64,000 nt of DNA from Actinomycetes bacterium (lineage in GTDB: Bacteria > Actinomycetota > Actinomycetes > Mycobacteriales > Mycobacteriaceae). Positions 17,480 to 25,853 of the stretch are shown piece by piece. The DNA is taken from positions 1 through 64,000 of the forward strand of contig JAEZZR010000008.1 of assembly GCA_023418505.1 (NCBI GenBank). The letters run 5' to 3'. The notes beneath the pieces were generated by a model, which worked only from the letters and a program-made list of their open reading frames with translations, had not been told where the DNA came from and made no database searches. The number at the start of each line of letters is the position of its first letter. The stretch's first letter is position 1. A program made the position numbers and the translations under genes.

Positions 17480-18895
17480 GTGTCTGTTAACTCTGAAGCT
17501 TCTAAACCTCTAACAAGTAACCTACCCGGGGGCGCCGTGGATCAGCTGATCGCGTCGCTGCCGGAAAAAACTGTGGTTACTGACAAAGACTTGCTGGATA
17601 ACCAATCGCGCGACCGCACGGACATCATCCCTCCCGGTCGCCCGGTGGCCGCTGTTTTAGCGCGCACGACCGAAGATGTAGTTACCGCGGTGAAGTGGGC
17701 TAACGAGCACAACGTTCCTGTGGTCCCTCGCGGCGCAGGTACCGGCATCTCTGGTGGTGCCACCGCGACTGACGGCTGCCTGGTTATTAGCGTGGCTCGC
17801 ATGCAGCAGATCCTGGACATCGATCCGGTGAACTTCACTGCGCGCGTGGAAGCTGGCGTGATTAACCACGACCTAAATATCGCTGCGGCAAAGCAGGGTT
17901 TGATGTATGCGCCGGATCCGTCGTCGCACGAAATCTGCTCTATCGGCGGCAACTTGGCTACGAATGCGGGCGGCTTGCGGTGCGTGAAGTACGGCGTCAC
18001 CCGCGCCCACGTGCGTACGGTGAAAGTGGTGCTTCCCGACGGACGAGTGATGGAAACCGGACACACCACTAATAAGGGTGTAGCCGGTTTGGATCTTGCC
18101 GGTTTATTTGTAGGTGCTGAAGGCACCTTGGGCATCATCACCGAGGCCACTGTGGCACTGCTACCACTGCCCTCTTCAGAGTCCGTGACTTTGATGGGCG
18201 GGTTCGGCAGCGTCGAGGCCGCAATGAATGCAGTCACCGAAGCGATGCGCCGGGGTGCAGATCCAGAACTCATGGAGTTCATGGATAACGCCACCTTGAA
18301 AGCTATCGACGAATGGAAGGGCACTGATTTCGGCGACTACGCCGGCCTAGTATTGGCACAGGTGCGTGGTTCTGGTGCCGCGGAACGCGGTGAAACGATC
18401 GCTAACGCATTCGAGGAGTTCGGTGCTCAAGATGTGATCGTGGCTGATTCCGAAGCTGAAGCAGATCAGTTGATCGAAATCCGTCGTATGGCATATCCCG
18501 CTATTGAGCGTATGGGTCATGCCCTAACCGAGGATATGTGCGTGCCACGGTCGCGTCTGGCCGACATGATGCGTGTGGTTGATGAAGTCGCTGCCGAATA
18601 CGACCTGAAGATTTACACGTGCGCGCATATTGGCGATGGCAATGTGCACCCGGTGTTCGTGTGGACCGAAGGCACCTCGCACGATATGCCACCAGTGGTG
18701 TGGGAAGCCTGCCACAAGCTATTTGAAGCCGCCTGGTCTTTCGGGGGTACGATCACCGGCGAGCACGGCGTGGGCACGTTGAAGCAGCAGTTCCTGGCCG
18801 AAGAGCTGGGCGAAGTGAGCGTGGATATCCACCGTCGCATCAAGGACGCCCTCGATCCGAAGGGACTGTTCAACCCGGGTAAGGCGTTGGCTTAG
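17480..18895 (+). CDS. FAD-binding oxidase, GlcD / D-lactate dehydrogenase type
   Basis: A 471-residue flavoprotein of the vanillyl-alcohol-oxidase fold. The FAD-binding part (about 45-225) holds PRGAGTGISGGA, DPSSHEICSIGGNLATNAGG and GAEGTLGIITEATV. The C-terminal FAD-oxidase_C domain ends in GTITGEHGVGTLKQQ with the metal/substrate histidines. Family members oxidise 2-hydroxy acids such as glycolate or D-lactate and pass electrons to the respiratory chain; the exact substrate is not decided. It is a single gene, GTG start, probably leaderless. Confidence 0.88.
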   Translation: MSVNSEASKPLTSNLPGGAVDQLIASLPEKTVVTDKDLLDNQSRDRTDIIPPGRPVAAVLARTTEDVVTAVKWANEHNVPVVPRGAGTGISGGATATDGCLVISVARMQQILDIDPVNFTARVEAGVINHDLNIAAAKQGLMYAPDPSSHEICSIGGNLATNAGGLRCVKYGVTRAHVRTVKVVLPDGRVMETGHTTNKGVAGLDLAGLFVGAEGTLGIITEATVALLPLPSSESVTLMGGFGSVEAAMNAVTEAMRRGADPELMEFMDNATLKAIDEWKGTDFGDYAGLVLAQVRGSGAAERGETIANAFEEFGAQDVIVADSEAEADQLIEIRRMAYPAIERMGHALTEDMCVPRSRLADMMRVVDEVAAEYDLKIYTCAHIGDGNVHPVFVWTEGTSHDMPPVVWEACHKLFEAAWSFGGTITGEHGVGTLKQQFLAEELGEVSVDIHRRIKDALDPKGLFNPGKALA

Positions 18896-18961
18896 GGGCG
18901 GCTTAAGTCCGGCCTGGGCTGGTGCTGGTCAGGCCTGCCCTACATCAGCCCTGCGCCACTC

Positions 18962-21841
18962 CTACAGCAGCGCCTTCAGGTACTGCCCGGTGTGAGACTG
19001 CTCTACTTCAGCTACCTGCTCTGGCGTGCCTTGCGCCACCACGGTGCCACCACCGGCACCACCTTCTGGACCCATATCTATAATCCAGTCCGCGGACTTG
19101 ATCACGTCGAGGTTGTGCTCAATCACAATCACGCTATTGCCTTTATCTACCAGGCCTTGCAGCACCAACATGAGTTTGCGGATGTCCTCGAAGTGCAGAC
19201 CCGTCGTAGGCTCGTCCAAGATATATACAGTGCGCCCACGAGAACGTTTCTGTAGTTCCGCCGCCAACTTCACGCGCTGCGCTTCGCCACCGGAAAGCGT
19301 GGTAGCCGATTGACCGAGCCGCACATAACCCAATCCCACATCCACCAACGTGTTCAAGTAACGCGCAATGGATTGAATTGGCTCGAAAAACTCCGCTGCC
19401 TCGGAGATCGGCATATCTAGCACTTCAGCAATGGTCTTGCCCTTGTACTTCACCTCGAGGGTTTCGCGGTTGTAGCGCAGACCACCACACACTTCACATG
19501 GCACGTACACATCCGGTAGGAAGTTCATTTCGATCTTGATGGTGCCGTCGCCATTACAAGCCTCGCAGCGGCCACCCTTGACATTGAAACTAAAGCGCCC
19601 TGGCTTGTAGCCACGCACTTTCGCTTCCTGGGTTTCTGCAAATAGGTTACGGATCTTGTCGAACACACCGGTATAGGTAGCTGGGTTCGACCGTGGCGTG
19701 CGTCCAATCGGCGATTGATCTACCTGCACCAATTTGTCCAAGTTCTCCAGGCCTTCTACCCGGCGATGACGGCCAGGTACTTGCCGAGCACCATTGAGCT
19801 CGTTGGACAGCACCTTGGACAAAATCTCATTAACCAGTGTCGATTTACCAGAACCGGACACACCAGTCACACAGGTCAAGACGCCTAGTGGGAACGCCAC
19901 ATCCACGTTCTTCAGGTTATTTTCGCGAGCTCCGACAATTCGGATGGCACGCACCTGCTTCGATTTCTTTTTGCTGGAGCCGTCGTCAGGCGCTTCTACA
20001 CGTTGCAGGTCGCGACGTTTCTCCGGCACCGTGAGCTTGCGACGCCCGCTTAAGTAATCGCCGGTCACCGACTCCGGACAATCGACGATGCCCGCCGGAT
20101 CGCCAGAGTAGACAATCTCGCCGCCGTATTCGCCGGCGCGCGGGCCGATGTCAACGAGCCAATCGGCTTCGCGGATGGTGTCTTCATCGTGCTCCACGAC
20201 GATGAGGGTATTGCCCAGGTCACGTAAGTTCTTCAGAGTCTGAATCAAGCGGTGGTTGTCTCGTTGGTGCAGACCAATGGAAGGCTCATCGAGCACATAC
20301 AGCACGCCTGCCAGCGCGGAACCAATCTGTGTGGCCAGGCGAATGCGCTGGGCTTCGCCACCCGACAAAGTGCCCGCCGAACGCGACAGCGAAAGATAAT
20401 CCAGCCCCACATCATTCAAGAACTTCAGACGGGATTGAGCCTCGCGCAGCACGCGGCCAGCAATGATTTCCTCGCGCTTGCCTAGGGTCAGCGAATCGAG
20501 ATACTGCGAGCAATCCGCCACGCTCATCTCGGTGAGACTGGCGATAGAACGCTCGCCAAATTTTTCGGAATCCAAGGTGACGGAAAGGATTTCCGGGCGC
20601 AAACGCGCACCCCGGCACGAAGGACACGGCACTTCGCGCATATAGCCTTCGAAGCGTTCCTTCTGCGATTCGCTTTCCGCATGATCGAGCTTACGGTGCA
20701 GATACGGCATCACACCTTCGAAAGGTGCGCTGTATTGGCGCATCCGTCCGTAGCGATTGCGGTAGCGCACGGTAACAGTCTGCGAGCTGCCGTGCATCAC
20801 GGCTTTACGCTGTGCGCTGGTCAACTTGCCGAATGGGGTTTCCGGATCGAATCCCATGGCATCCGCCAAAGCCGTTAGCAGCTTCTGGAAGTACTTCTTA
20901 TTCATCGTGGTACGCCACGGATTGATCGCTTCCAGCAGTGGTAGGGATTCATCGCTAACTACAAGCTCTGGATCCACCTCTAGCTTCGTACCCAGGCCAT
21001 CACATTCCGGGCAGGCGCCATAAGGCGAGTTGAAAGAAAAGGCGCGGGGCTCCAGCTCATCCACGGCGATGCGGTGACCATTGGGGCACGCCATCTTTTC
21101 TGAAAATCGGAGGGGCTGATCTTGGCCGATGACGTCCACCACGACGACCCCGTCGGCAAGCCCTAATGCGGTTTCCACGGAATCAGTCAGGCGTTGTTTC
21201 TGGGAAGCCTTGGCCTGGAGGCGGTCGACCACCACGTCGATATCGTGTTTCACCTGCTTCTTCAACGTCGGTGGATCGGACAGGCGGTACATCTCGCCGT
21301 CGACTAGCACACGCGCGTACCCTTGCGCTCCCAACTGCGCGAAGAGATCCACGAACTCACCCTTGCGCGTGCGCACTACCGGCGCGAGTACCTGGAACTT
21401 CGTACCCTCGGGCAGGTCGAGCAACTGATCCACGATCTGCTGCGGGGTCTGCGAGGAAATCACTTCGCCACATTCCGGACAGTGCGGGGTACCAGCGTGG
21501 GAGAACAGCAGACGCAGGTAGTCGTAGACCTCAGTGATCGTGCCCACCGTAGAGCGCGGGTTGCGGTTCGTAGACTTTTGATCGATAGACACCGCCGGCG
21601 AGAGCCCTTCAATGAACTCCACGTTCGGCTTTTCCATCTGGCCTAGGAACATACGGGCGTACGAGCTCAGCGATTCCACATAGCGCCGCTGCCCTTCCGC
21701 GAAGATCGTATCGAAGGCCAGCGAGGACTTCCCCGAACCAGAAAGGCCAGTAAATACCACCATCTGGTCGCGTGGTAGATCGAGGTCTACGCCCTTCAAA
21801 TTGTGCTCTTTGGCACCACGAACAATTAGCCTATCGGCCAC
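18962..21841 (-). CDS. uvrA: excinuclease ABC subunit A
   Basis: Damage-recognition ATPase of nucleotide excision repair, 959 residues. Two ABC modules are visible: Walker A GLSGSGKS near 32-39 with its signature TLSGGEAQRIRLA, and GVSGSGKST in the second half with TLSGGEAQRVKLA. Zinc-binding CPECG / CPECDG and CEACNGDG...CEVCGG segments are present. The start is GTG. The gene is convergent with the FAD oxidase (66-nt gap) and divergent from the MBL hydrolase. No SOS box of the actinobacterial LexA type is seen in the 57-nt gap. Confidence 0.98.
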   Translation of the reverse strand: MADRLIVRGAKEHNLKGVDLDLPRDQMVVFTGLSGSGKSSLAFDTIFAEGQRRYVESLSSYARMFLGQMEKPNVEFIEGLSPAVSIDQKSTNRNPRSTVGTITEVYDYLRLLFSHAGTPHCPECGEVISSQTPQQIVDQLLDLPEGTKFQVLAPVVRTRKGEFVDLFAQLGAQGYARVLVDGEMYRLSDPPTLKKQVKHDIDVVVDRLQAKASQKQRLTDSVETALGLADGVVVVDVIGQDQPLRFSEKMACPNGHRIAVDELEPRAFSFNSPYGACPECDGLGTKLEVDPELVVSDESLPLLEAINPWRTTMNKKYFQKLLTALADAMGFDPETPFGKLTSAQRKAVMHGSSQTVTVRYRNRYGRMRQYSAPFEGVMPYLHRKLDHAESESQKERFEGYMREVPCPSCRGARLRPEILSVTLDSEKFGERSIASLTEMSVADCSQYLDSLTLGKREEIIAGRVLREAQSRLKFLNDVGLDYLSLSRSAGTLSGGEAQRIRLATQIGSALAGVLYVLDEPSIGLHQRDNHRLIQTLKNLRDLGNTLIVVEHDEDTIREADWLVDIGPRAGEYGGEIVYSGDPAGIVDCPESVTGDYLSGRRKLTVPEKRRDLQRVEAPDDGSSKKKSKQVRAIRIVGARENNLKNVDVAFPLGVLTCVTGVSGSGKSTLVNEILSKVLSNELNGARQVPGRHRRVEGLENLDKLVQVDQSPIGRTPRSNPATYTGVFDKIRNLFAETQEAKVRGYKPGRFSFNVKGGRCEACNGDGTIKIEMNFLPDVYVPCEVCGGLRYNRETLEVKYKGKTIAEVLDMPISEAAEFFEPIQSIARYLNTLVDVGLGYVRLGQSATTLSGGEAQRVKLAAELQKRSRGRTVYILDEPTTGLHFEDIRKLMLVLQGLVDKGNSVIVIEHNLDVIKSADWIIDMGPEGGAGGGTVVAQGTPEQVAEVEQSHTGQYLKALL

Positions 21842-21898
21842 AGTTCACCATCTGCCCTTCCACCCGCGTTGCGGATCTTTTAGTTACTGTCGAAGAGT

Positions 21899-22639
21899 AT
21901 GAATACGGTATCAAATGAAAATTCGCAGTCCGCTCACGGCAATTCCGGCTCCACTGAAGACGCCCGTTTTTCCGAAATCGCCAAAGTAGCTAGTGTACGC
22001 GTGTTCCACACCGTGGTAGGTGGTATGAGCAACAACGTGTATTTGCTTGTCGACGAGCAGGCGCCCGACAATTCACTATTAGTAGATGCTGCCGACGAAG
22101 CAGATTCGATCGCCGATCTAGTGGAGTTTGCCTCCGATCAGTTGGCTGCGCCGGTGGCCGTGCGCACGATTGTGACTACGCATTCGCATGACGATCACGT
22201 GCAGGCTCTCGACGACCTGATGCAGCGGTGGCAGCCCACCCATGTGACCTCGGAGCTCGACGCCCCAGATATTCCGGTTGCCGCCGATCGCACGCTGGCT
22301 CAGGGCGATACTGTGACTTTCGGCGCTGGCGTGGATCTGGATGCATTTATTCTGCGTGGCCACACTACTGGCGGTGTGGGGTTGGCGCTGAATGGTGGGG
22401 ATACTGCTGGCGGGGAGGCAAATGATCCCACCTGTCTTTTCGTCGGCGATTCCCTCTTCCCTGGCGGCGTAGGGAAAACTGAATCTGATGCAGCCTTTGC
22501 ACAGCTTATTGACGATGCTGAACAGCGCATTTTCAACACTTACCCCGATTCCGCCCGCGTGCTTCCTGGCCATGGCGACGCCACCACCGTTGGTGCAGAA
22601 CGTCCAGAATTGCCACAGTGGCGGGCGCGAGGCTGGTAG
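21899..22639 (+). CDS. metallo-beta-lactamase-fold hydrolase
   Basis: A 246-residue MBL-fold protein with all metal motifs: HSHDDH near residue 100, RGHTTGG near 154, GDSLFPGG, and LPGHGD near the C-terminus. It resembles glyoxalase-II-type hydrolases; the substrate is unknown. The first ~30 residues are Ser/Asn-rich and poorly conserved in style. A divergent neighbour of uvrA, 58 nt apart. TACTGT lies 8 nt before the ATG, so a leaderless start is possible. Confidence 0.85.
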   Translation: MNTVSNENSQSAHGNSGSTEDARFSEIAKVASVRVFHTVVGGMSNNVYLLVDEQAPDNSLLVDAADEADSIADLVEFASDQLAAPVAVRTIVTTHSHDDHVQALDDLMQRWQPTHVTSELDAPDIPVAADRTLAQGDTVTFGAGVDLDAFILRGHTTGGVGLALNGGDTAGGEANDPTCLFVGDSLFPGGVGKTESDAAFAQLIDDAEQRIFNTYPDSARVLPGHGDATTVGAERPELPQWRARGW

Positions 22640-22707
22640 GTTAGTAACAACGTATTTTTCCATTAATAATCGCCACTGAAGAAAGTGCCGAAGAAAGTGA
22701 GTTTCAA

Positions 22708-23490
22708 ATGATCCGCAAGCTGGCGCGTCCGATGCTCGCATCTGTATTTGTTGCCGATGGCGTGGATATGTTGCGTAACCAGAAAGATCATCTGGAGGAT
22801 GCCGAGACTTTGATCTCCCAGGTGCGCTCGGTTACTCCTAACCCTTACTTGAAGTATGTTCCTGCTTCTCCTCGCGTAGCTGTGCAGGCTGTGGCTGGTA
22901 CGAAGGTTGCTGCTGGTGCACTTTATGGCCTGGGTAAGGCTCCTCGTTTGGCAGCTGGTGCGTTGGTAGTGGCTCAGTTGGCTACTGCAGCTTCCCGTCA
23001 TGCTTTCTGGCAGACCCAGGATAAGTCGGAAAAGAAGGAACGCCGCGCAGGCTTCCTCACCGATGTGGGATTGTTGGGCGGTTTGTTCCTGGCTACCGCT
23101 GATACTGCTGGTAAGCCTGGTTTGGCTTGGCGTGCGAACCACGCTGGCAAGCAGCTGAACAAGAAGGTACAGAACGCTTTGCCTACTCAGTCTGAAACCG
23201 AGAAGAAGGTCAGTGCGTTCACCGATTCCGCGAAGGAAAAGGCTGGTGTGCTGCAGGAGAAGGCTCAGGATGCTTACTCCCGCACCGCTGAGTACGTTGA
23301 TGACAACAAGGATTCTTGGGCAGACCAGATCCGCGATTTCGCAGAGCAGGCCACTGAAAAGGCTTCCGAGCTGCTAGAAGATGGCAAGAAGGCTGCGGAG
23401 CCTCAGCTGAAGGAATTGCGCAAGCAGTCCAAGAAGCAGGCTAAGAATCTGCGTAAGCAGTCCAAGAAGCTGAAGAAGCAGCTGGGTTAA
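22708..23490 (+). CDS. DoxX-family membrane protein with long basic C-terminal tail
   Basis: 260 residues. Residues 1-150 form a DoxX-like unit with about four hydrophobic helices. From about 150 the protein is a polar, Lys/Glu/Ala-rich helical tail with heptad-like pattern; the last ~25 residues repeat RKQSKK and are strongly basic. DoxX proteins are membrane subunits linked to redox and sulfur metabolism in mycobacteria, but the role here is unknown. Codon choice is more biased (GCT, AAG, CAG) than in neighbours, which hints at high expression. It ends 3 nt before the HelR-like gene. Confidence 0.8.
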   Translation: MIRKLARPMLASVFVADGVDMLRNQKDHLEDAETLISQVRSVTPNPYLKYVPASPRVAVQAVAGTKVAAGALYGLGKAPRLAAGALVVAQLATAASRHAFWQTQDKSEKKERRAGFLTDVGLLGGLFLATADTAGKPGLAWRANHAGKQLNKKVQNALPTQSETEKKVSAFTDSAKEKAGVLQEKAQDAYSRTAEYVDDNKDSWADQIRDFAEQATEKASELLEDGKKAAEPQLKELRKQSKKQAKNLRKQSKKLKKQLG

Positions 23491-23493
23491 TTC

Positions 23494-25821
23494 TTGGCGG
23501 ATCAGCAACCAGATCCGCGTATTGCCGAGGAGCAGTTAGCTCTCGACGGCGCCTACCAGCACTTGGATGCTGCGGTAGCGCGCGACCGGGCTGCACTTCG
23601 GGAAGTGATGCTAGACGACGATCACAACCCGCAGGCTCGTGTCCATCGAGAAGTTGATTATCATCGGCTGCAAGCCAGCCTCGACCGCTACCAAGCGGCC
23701 GAGGTTGGTCTTGTTTTTGGGCGGATTGACATTTCCGACGACGATCCAGACCATCCCGTCCCTGGTGAGCCTGGTAGGGATCGTCGGTATATCGGCCGCA
23801 TGGGTTTGACGGATCCTGATGCGGATTATCGCAGCGTGGTGTTGGATTGGCGTGCTCCTGGTGCGCGGCCGTTCTATTTGGCTACCACTGCTCGCCCGGA
23901 AGGCGTGAGCCTACGCCGCCATGTGCGCACTGCTGGTCGCCGGGTTACTGGCGTCGACGACGAATGGCTGAGCGCTACTACCACCCCGAGCGAAGCTGCC
24001 TCGGTATCCTCCGAGGCCGTACTGCGCGAAGTGCTAAATCAAGCGCGCCACGATCACATGCAAGGCATCGTGGAGACCATCCAAGCCGAGCAAGACGTGA
24101 TCATCCGCGACGCCACTCGCGGCACCATGGTCGTTCAAGGTGGACCTGGCACGGGTAAAACCGCTGTGGCTCTGCACCGCGTGGCGTGGTTGCTGTACAC
24201 CTACCGCGAGCAGCTGTCGAAAACCGGTGTGCTGATCATCGGCCCGAATAGCACCTTTTTGGATTACATCTCGCAGGTGCTGCCGTCGCTAGGCGAAACT
24301 GGCGTGGTGCTACGCACGATTGGACAGCTCTACCCGGGCATTTCGGGTACCCGCGAGGAATCTTTGGTGGCCGAAGAGGTCAAGGGTTCCATCGATATGG
24401 TGGAGATCCTTCGCCGCGCCGTCCGCGCCTACCAGGAAGTACCGCCGGAGAATATTTCTTTGCTTTTCGACGGTGTGGAACTGCACCTCACCCCACAGCT
24501 ACTCCGTGCTGCCCGCACTCGGGCGCGTCGCAGCCGCAAGCCACATAATCAAGCTGCCGAGATTTTCCGCCAGCGTGCTATCGAACTGCTGGCTGCCCAA
24601 GCCATCGAAAAGATTGGTGCTGATCCACTGGGTGGTGCCAATCTTCTGTCGGCTGCCGATCGGGAAGATCTCGCGTTAGAGCTAGAAAACCATGAGCCGC
24701 TGGCCACTGAACTCGATCAACTGTGGCCGCAATTGTCGCCACAGCAGGTGTTGATTGAGTTCTTGGGCAATCGCGAGCGCATTGCCGAGGTGGCTTACGA
24801 TTACGACGAGCTAACGCACGAAGCACTGTATCGGGCTGATCTCGCTGAGGTCTCGGCCTCTGATGTGCCACTACTGGATGAACTTGCCGAACTCCTCGGT
24901 CCGATCGAGCACGCGGAATCGCCTGAAGAGCAGCAGCGTCGCCAGCAATTAATCGATGATGCTCAGGCAGCGTTGGACGTGTTGACCGGCTCTGCTTCGC
25001 AGGATTTGGATGACCAATTCGATGCGGAAATTCTGATGGCTTACGACGTCATTGACGCAGAAACCCTAGCCCAGCGCCACGAGGAGCAGGATTGGCGTTC
25101 GACTGCAGAACGCGCCGCCGCCGATCGGAACTGGGCGTATGGCCATGTGATTGTCGATGAGGCTCAAGAGCTTTCCGCGATGGCGTGGCGCATGGTGCGG
25201 CGTCGGTGCCCAAACGCATGGATGACGATTGTCGGCGATGTGACCCAGACGGGTTCCCCCGCAGGTACGGATTCGTGGAGTGATGCGCTGGAGCCACTCA
25301 TCGGCTCCCGCTGGCGTCAACATGATCTGACGGTGAACTACCGCACCCCAGTTGAGATCATGGATGTAGCGGCAGAAGTACTCGCGCAGATCAGCACCGA
25401 GATTAAACCGCCGACCTCGATTCGCTCTGTGGGATTTTCTCCGGAACGCCACGCTACTGTAGCGAGTGCGGTAGCGGCAGTGACAGCGCGTTACGAAGGC
25501 TCCTCGAACGAACAGCAACGCTCTGTGGCAATCGTGGTGGCGGGCGCGGGATCTGAGCTGATCGCGGATCAGGAAAAGCAGGACAATATATTCCGCGATA
25601 TCCCTCGCGATACCCCGCACCTGCGCTTCAAGACCTATACCGTGGACGAAGCAAAAGGCCTGGAGTTCGACGAAGTGATTCTCATCGATCCAGACCAAAT
25701 TGTGCAGTCCTCACCGCAAGGATTGCAGGATTTGTATGTGGCACTGACCAGGGCAACTCAGGGTCTCACTGTGGTGGCGAAAAACCAACCTGAGCACCTT
25801 CCTGAATTGCCCTTGCGGTAG
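23494..25821 (+). CDS. helR: HelD/HelR-family RNA polymerase-recycling ATPase
   Basis: A 775-residue superfamily 1 helicase-like ATPase. An N-terminal coiled-coil arm (1-65) precedes a helicase core with Walker A GGPGTGKT at 216-223, VIVDEAQELSAMAWRM as Walker B (near 553), and TVDEAKGLEFDEVIL plus YVALTRAT near the C-terminus. The insertion between the motifs is of the HelD type. Actinobacterial HelD/HelR remove stalled RNA polymerase and can protect it from rifamycins; that is family knowledge. The start is TTG, 3 nt after the DoxX stop, with no strong ribosome site, so coupling is likely. Confidence 0.85.
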   Translation: MADQQPDPRIAEEQLALDGAYQHLDAAVARDRAALREVMLDDDHNPQARVHREVDYHRLQASLDRYQAAEVGLVFGRIDISDDDPDHPVPGEPGRDRRYIGRMGLTDPDADYRSVVLDWRAPGARPFYLATTARPEGVSLRRHVRTAGRRVTGVDDEWLSATTTPSEAASVSSEAVLREVLNQARHDHMQGIVETIQAEQDVIIRDATRGTMVVQGGPGTGKTAVALHRVAWLLYTYREQLSKTGVLIIGPNSTFLDYISQVLPSLGETGVVLRTIGQLYPGISGTREESLVAEEVKGSIDMVEILRRAVRAYQEVPPENISLLFDGVELHLTPQLLRAARTRARRSRKPHNQAAEIFRQRAIELLAAQAIEKIGADPLGGANLLSAADREDLALELENHEPLATELDQLWPQLSPQQVLIEFLGNRERIAEVAYDYDELTHEALYRADLAEVSASDVPLLDELAELLGPIEHAESPEEQQRRQQLIDDAQAALDVLTGSASQDLDDQFDAEILMAYDVIDAETLAQRHEEQDWRSTAERAAADRNWAYGHVIVDEAQELSAMAWRMVRRRCPNAWMTIVGDVTQTGSPAGTDSWSDALEPLIGSRWRQHDLTVNYRTPVEIMDVAAEVLAQISTEIKPPTSIRSVGFSPERHATVASAVAAVTARYEGSSNEQQRSVAIVVAGAGSELIADQEKQDNIFRDIPRDTPHLRFKTYTVDEAKGLEFDEVILIDPDQIVQSSPQGLQDLYVALTRATQGLTVVAKNQPEHLPELPLR

Positions 25822-25853
25822 TTGCTAGCCGTATCTCCGCCGCTTCCCCACCG

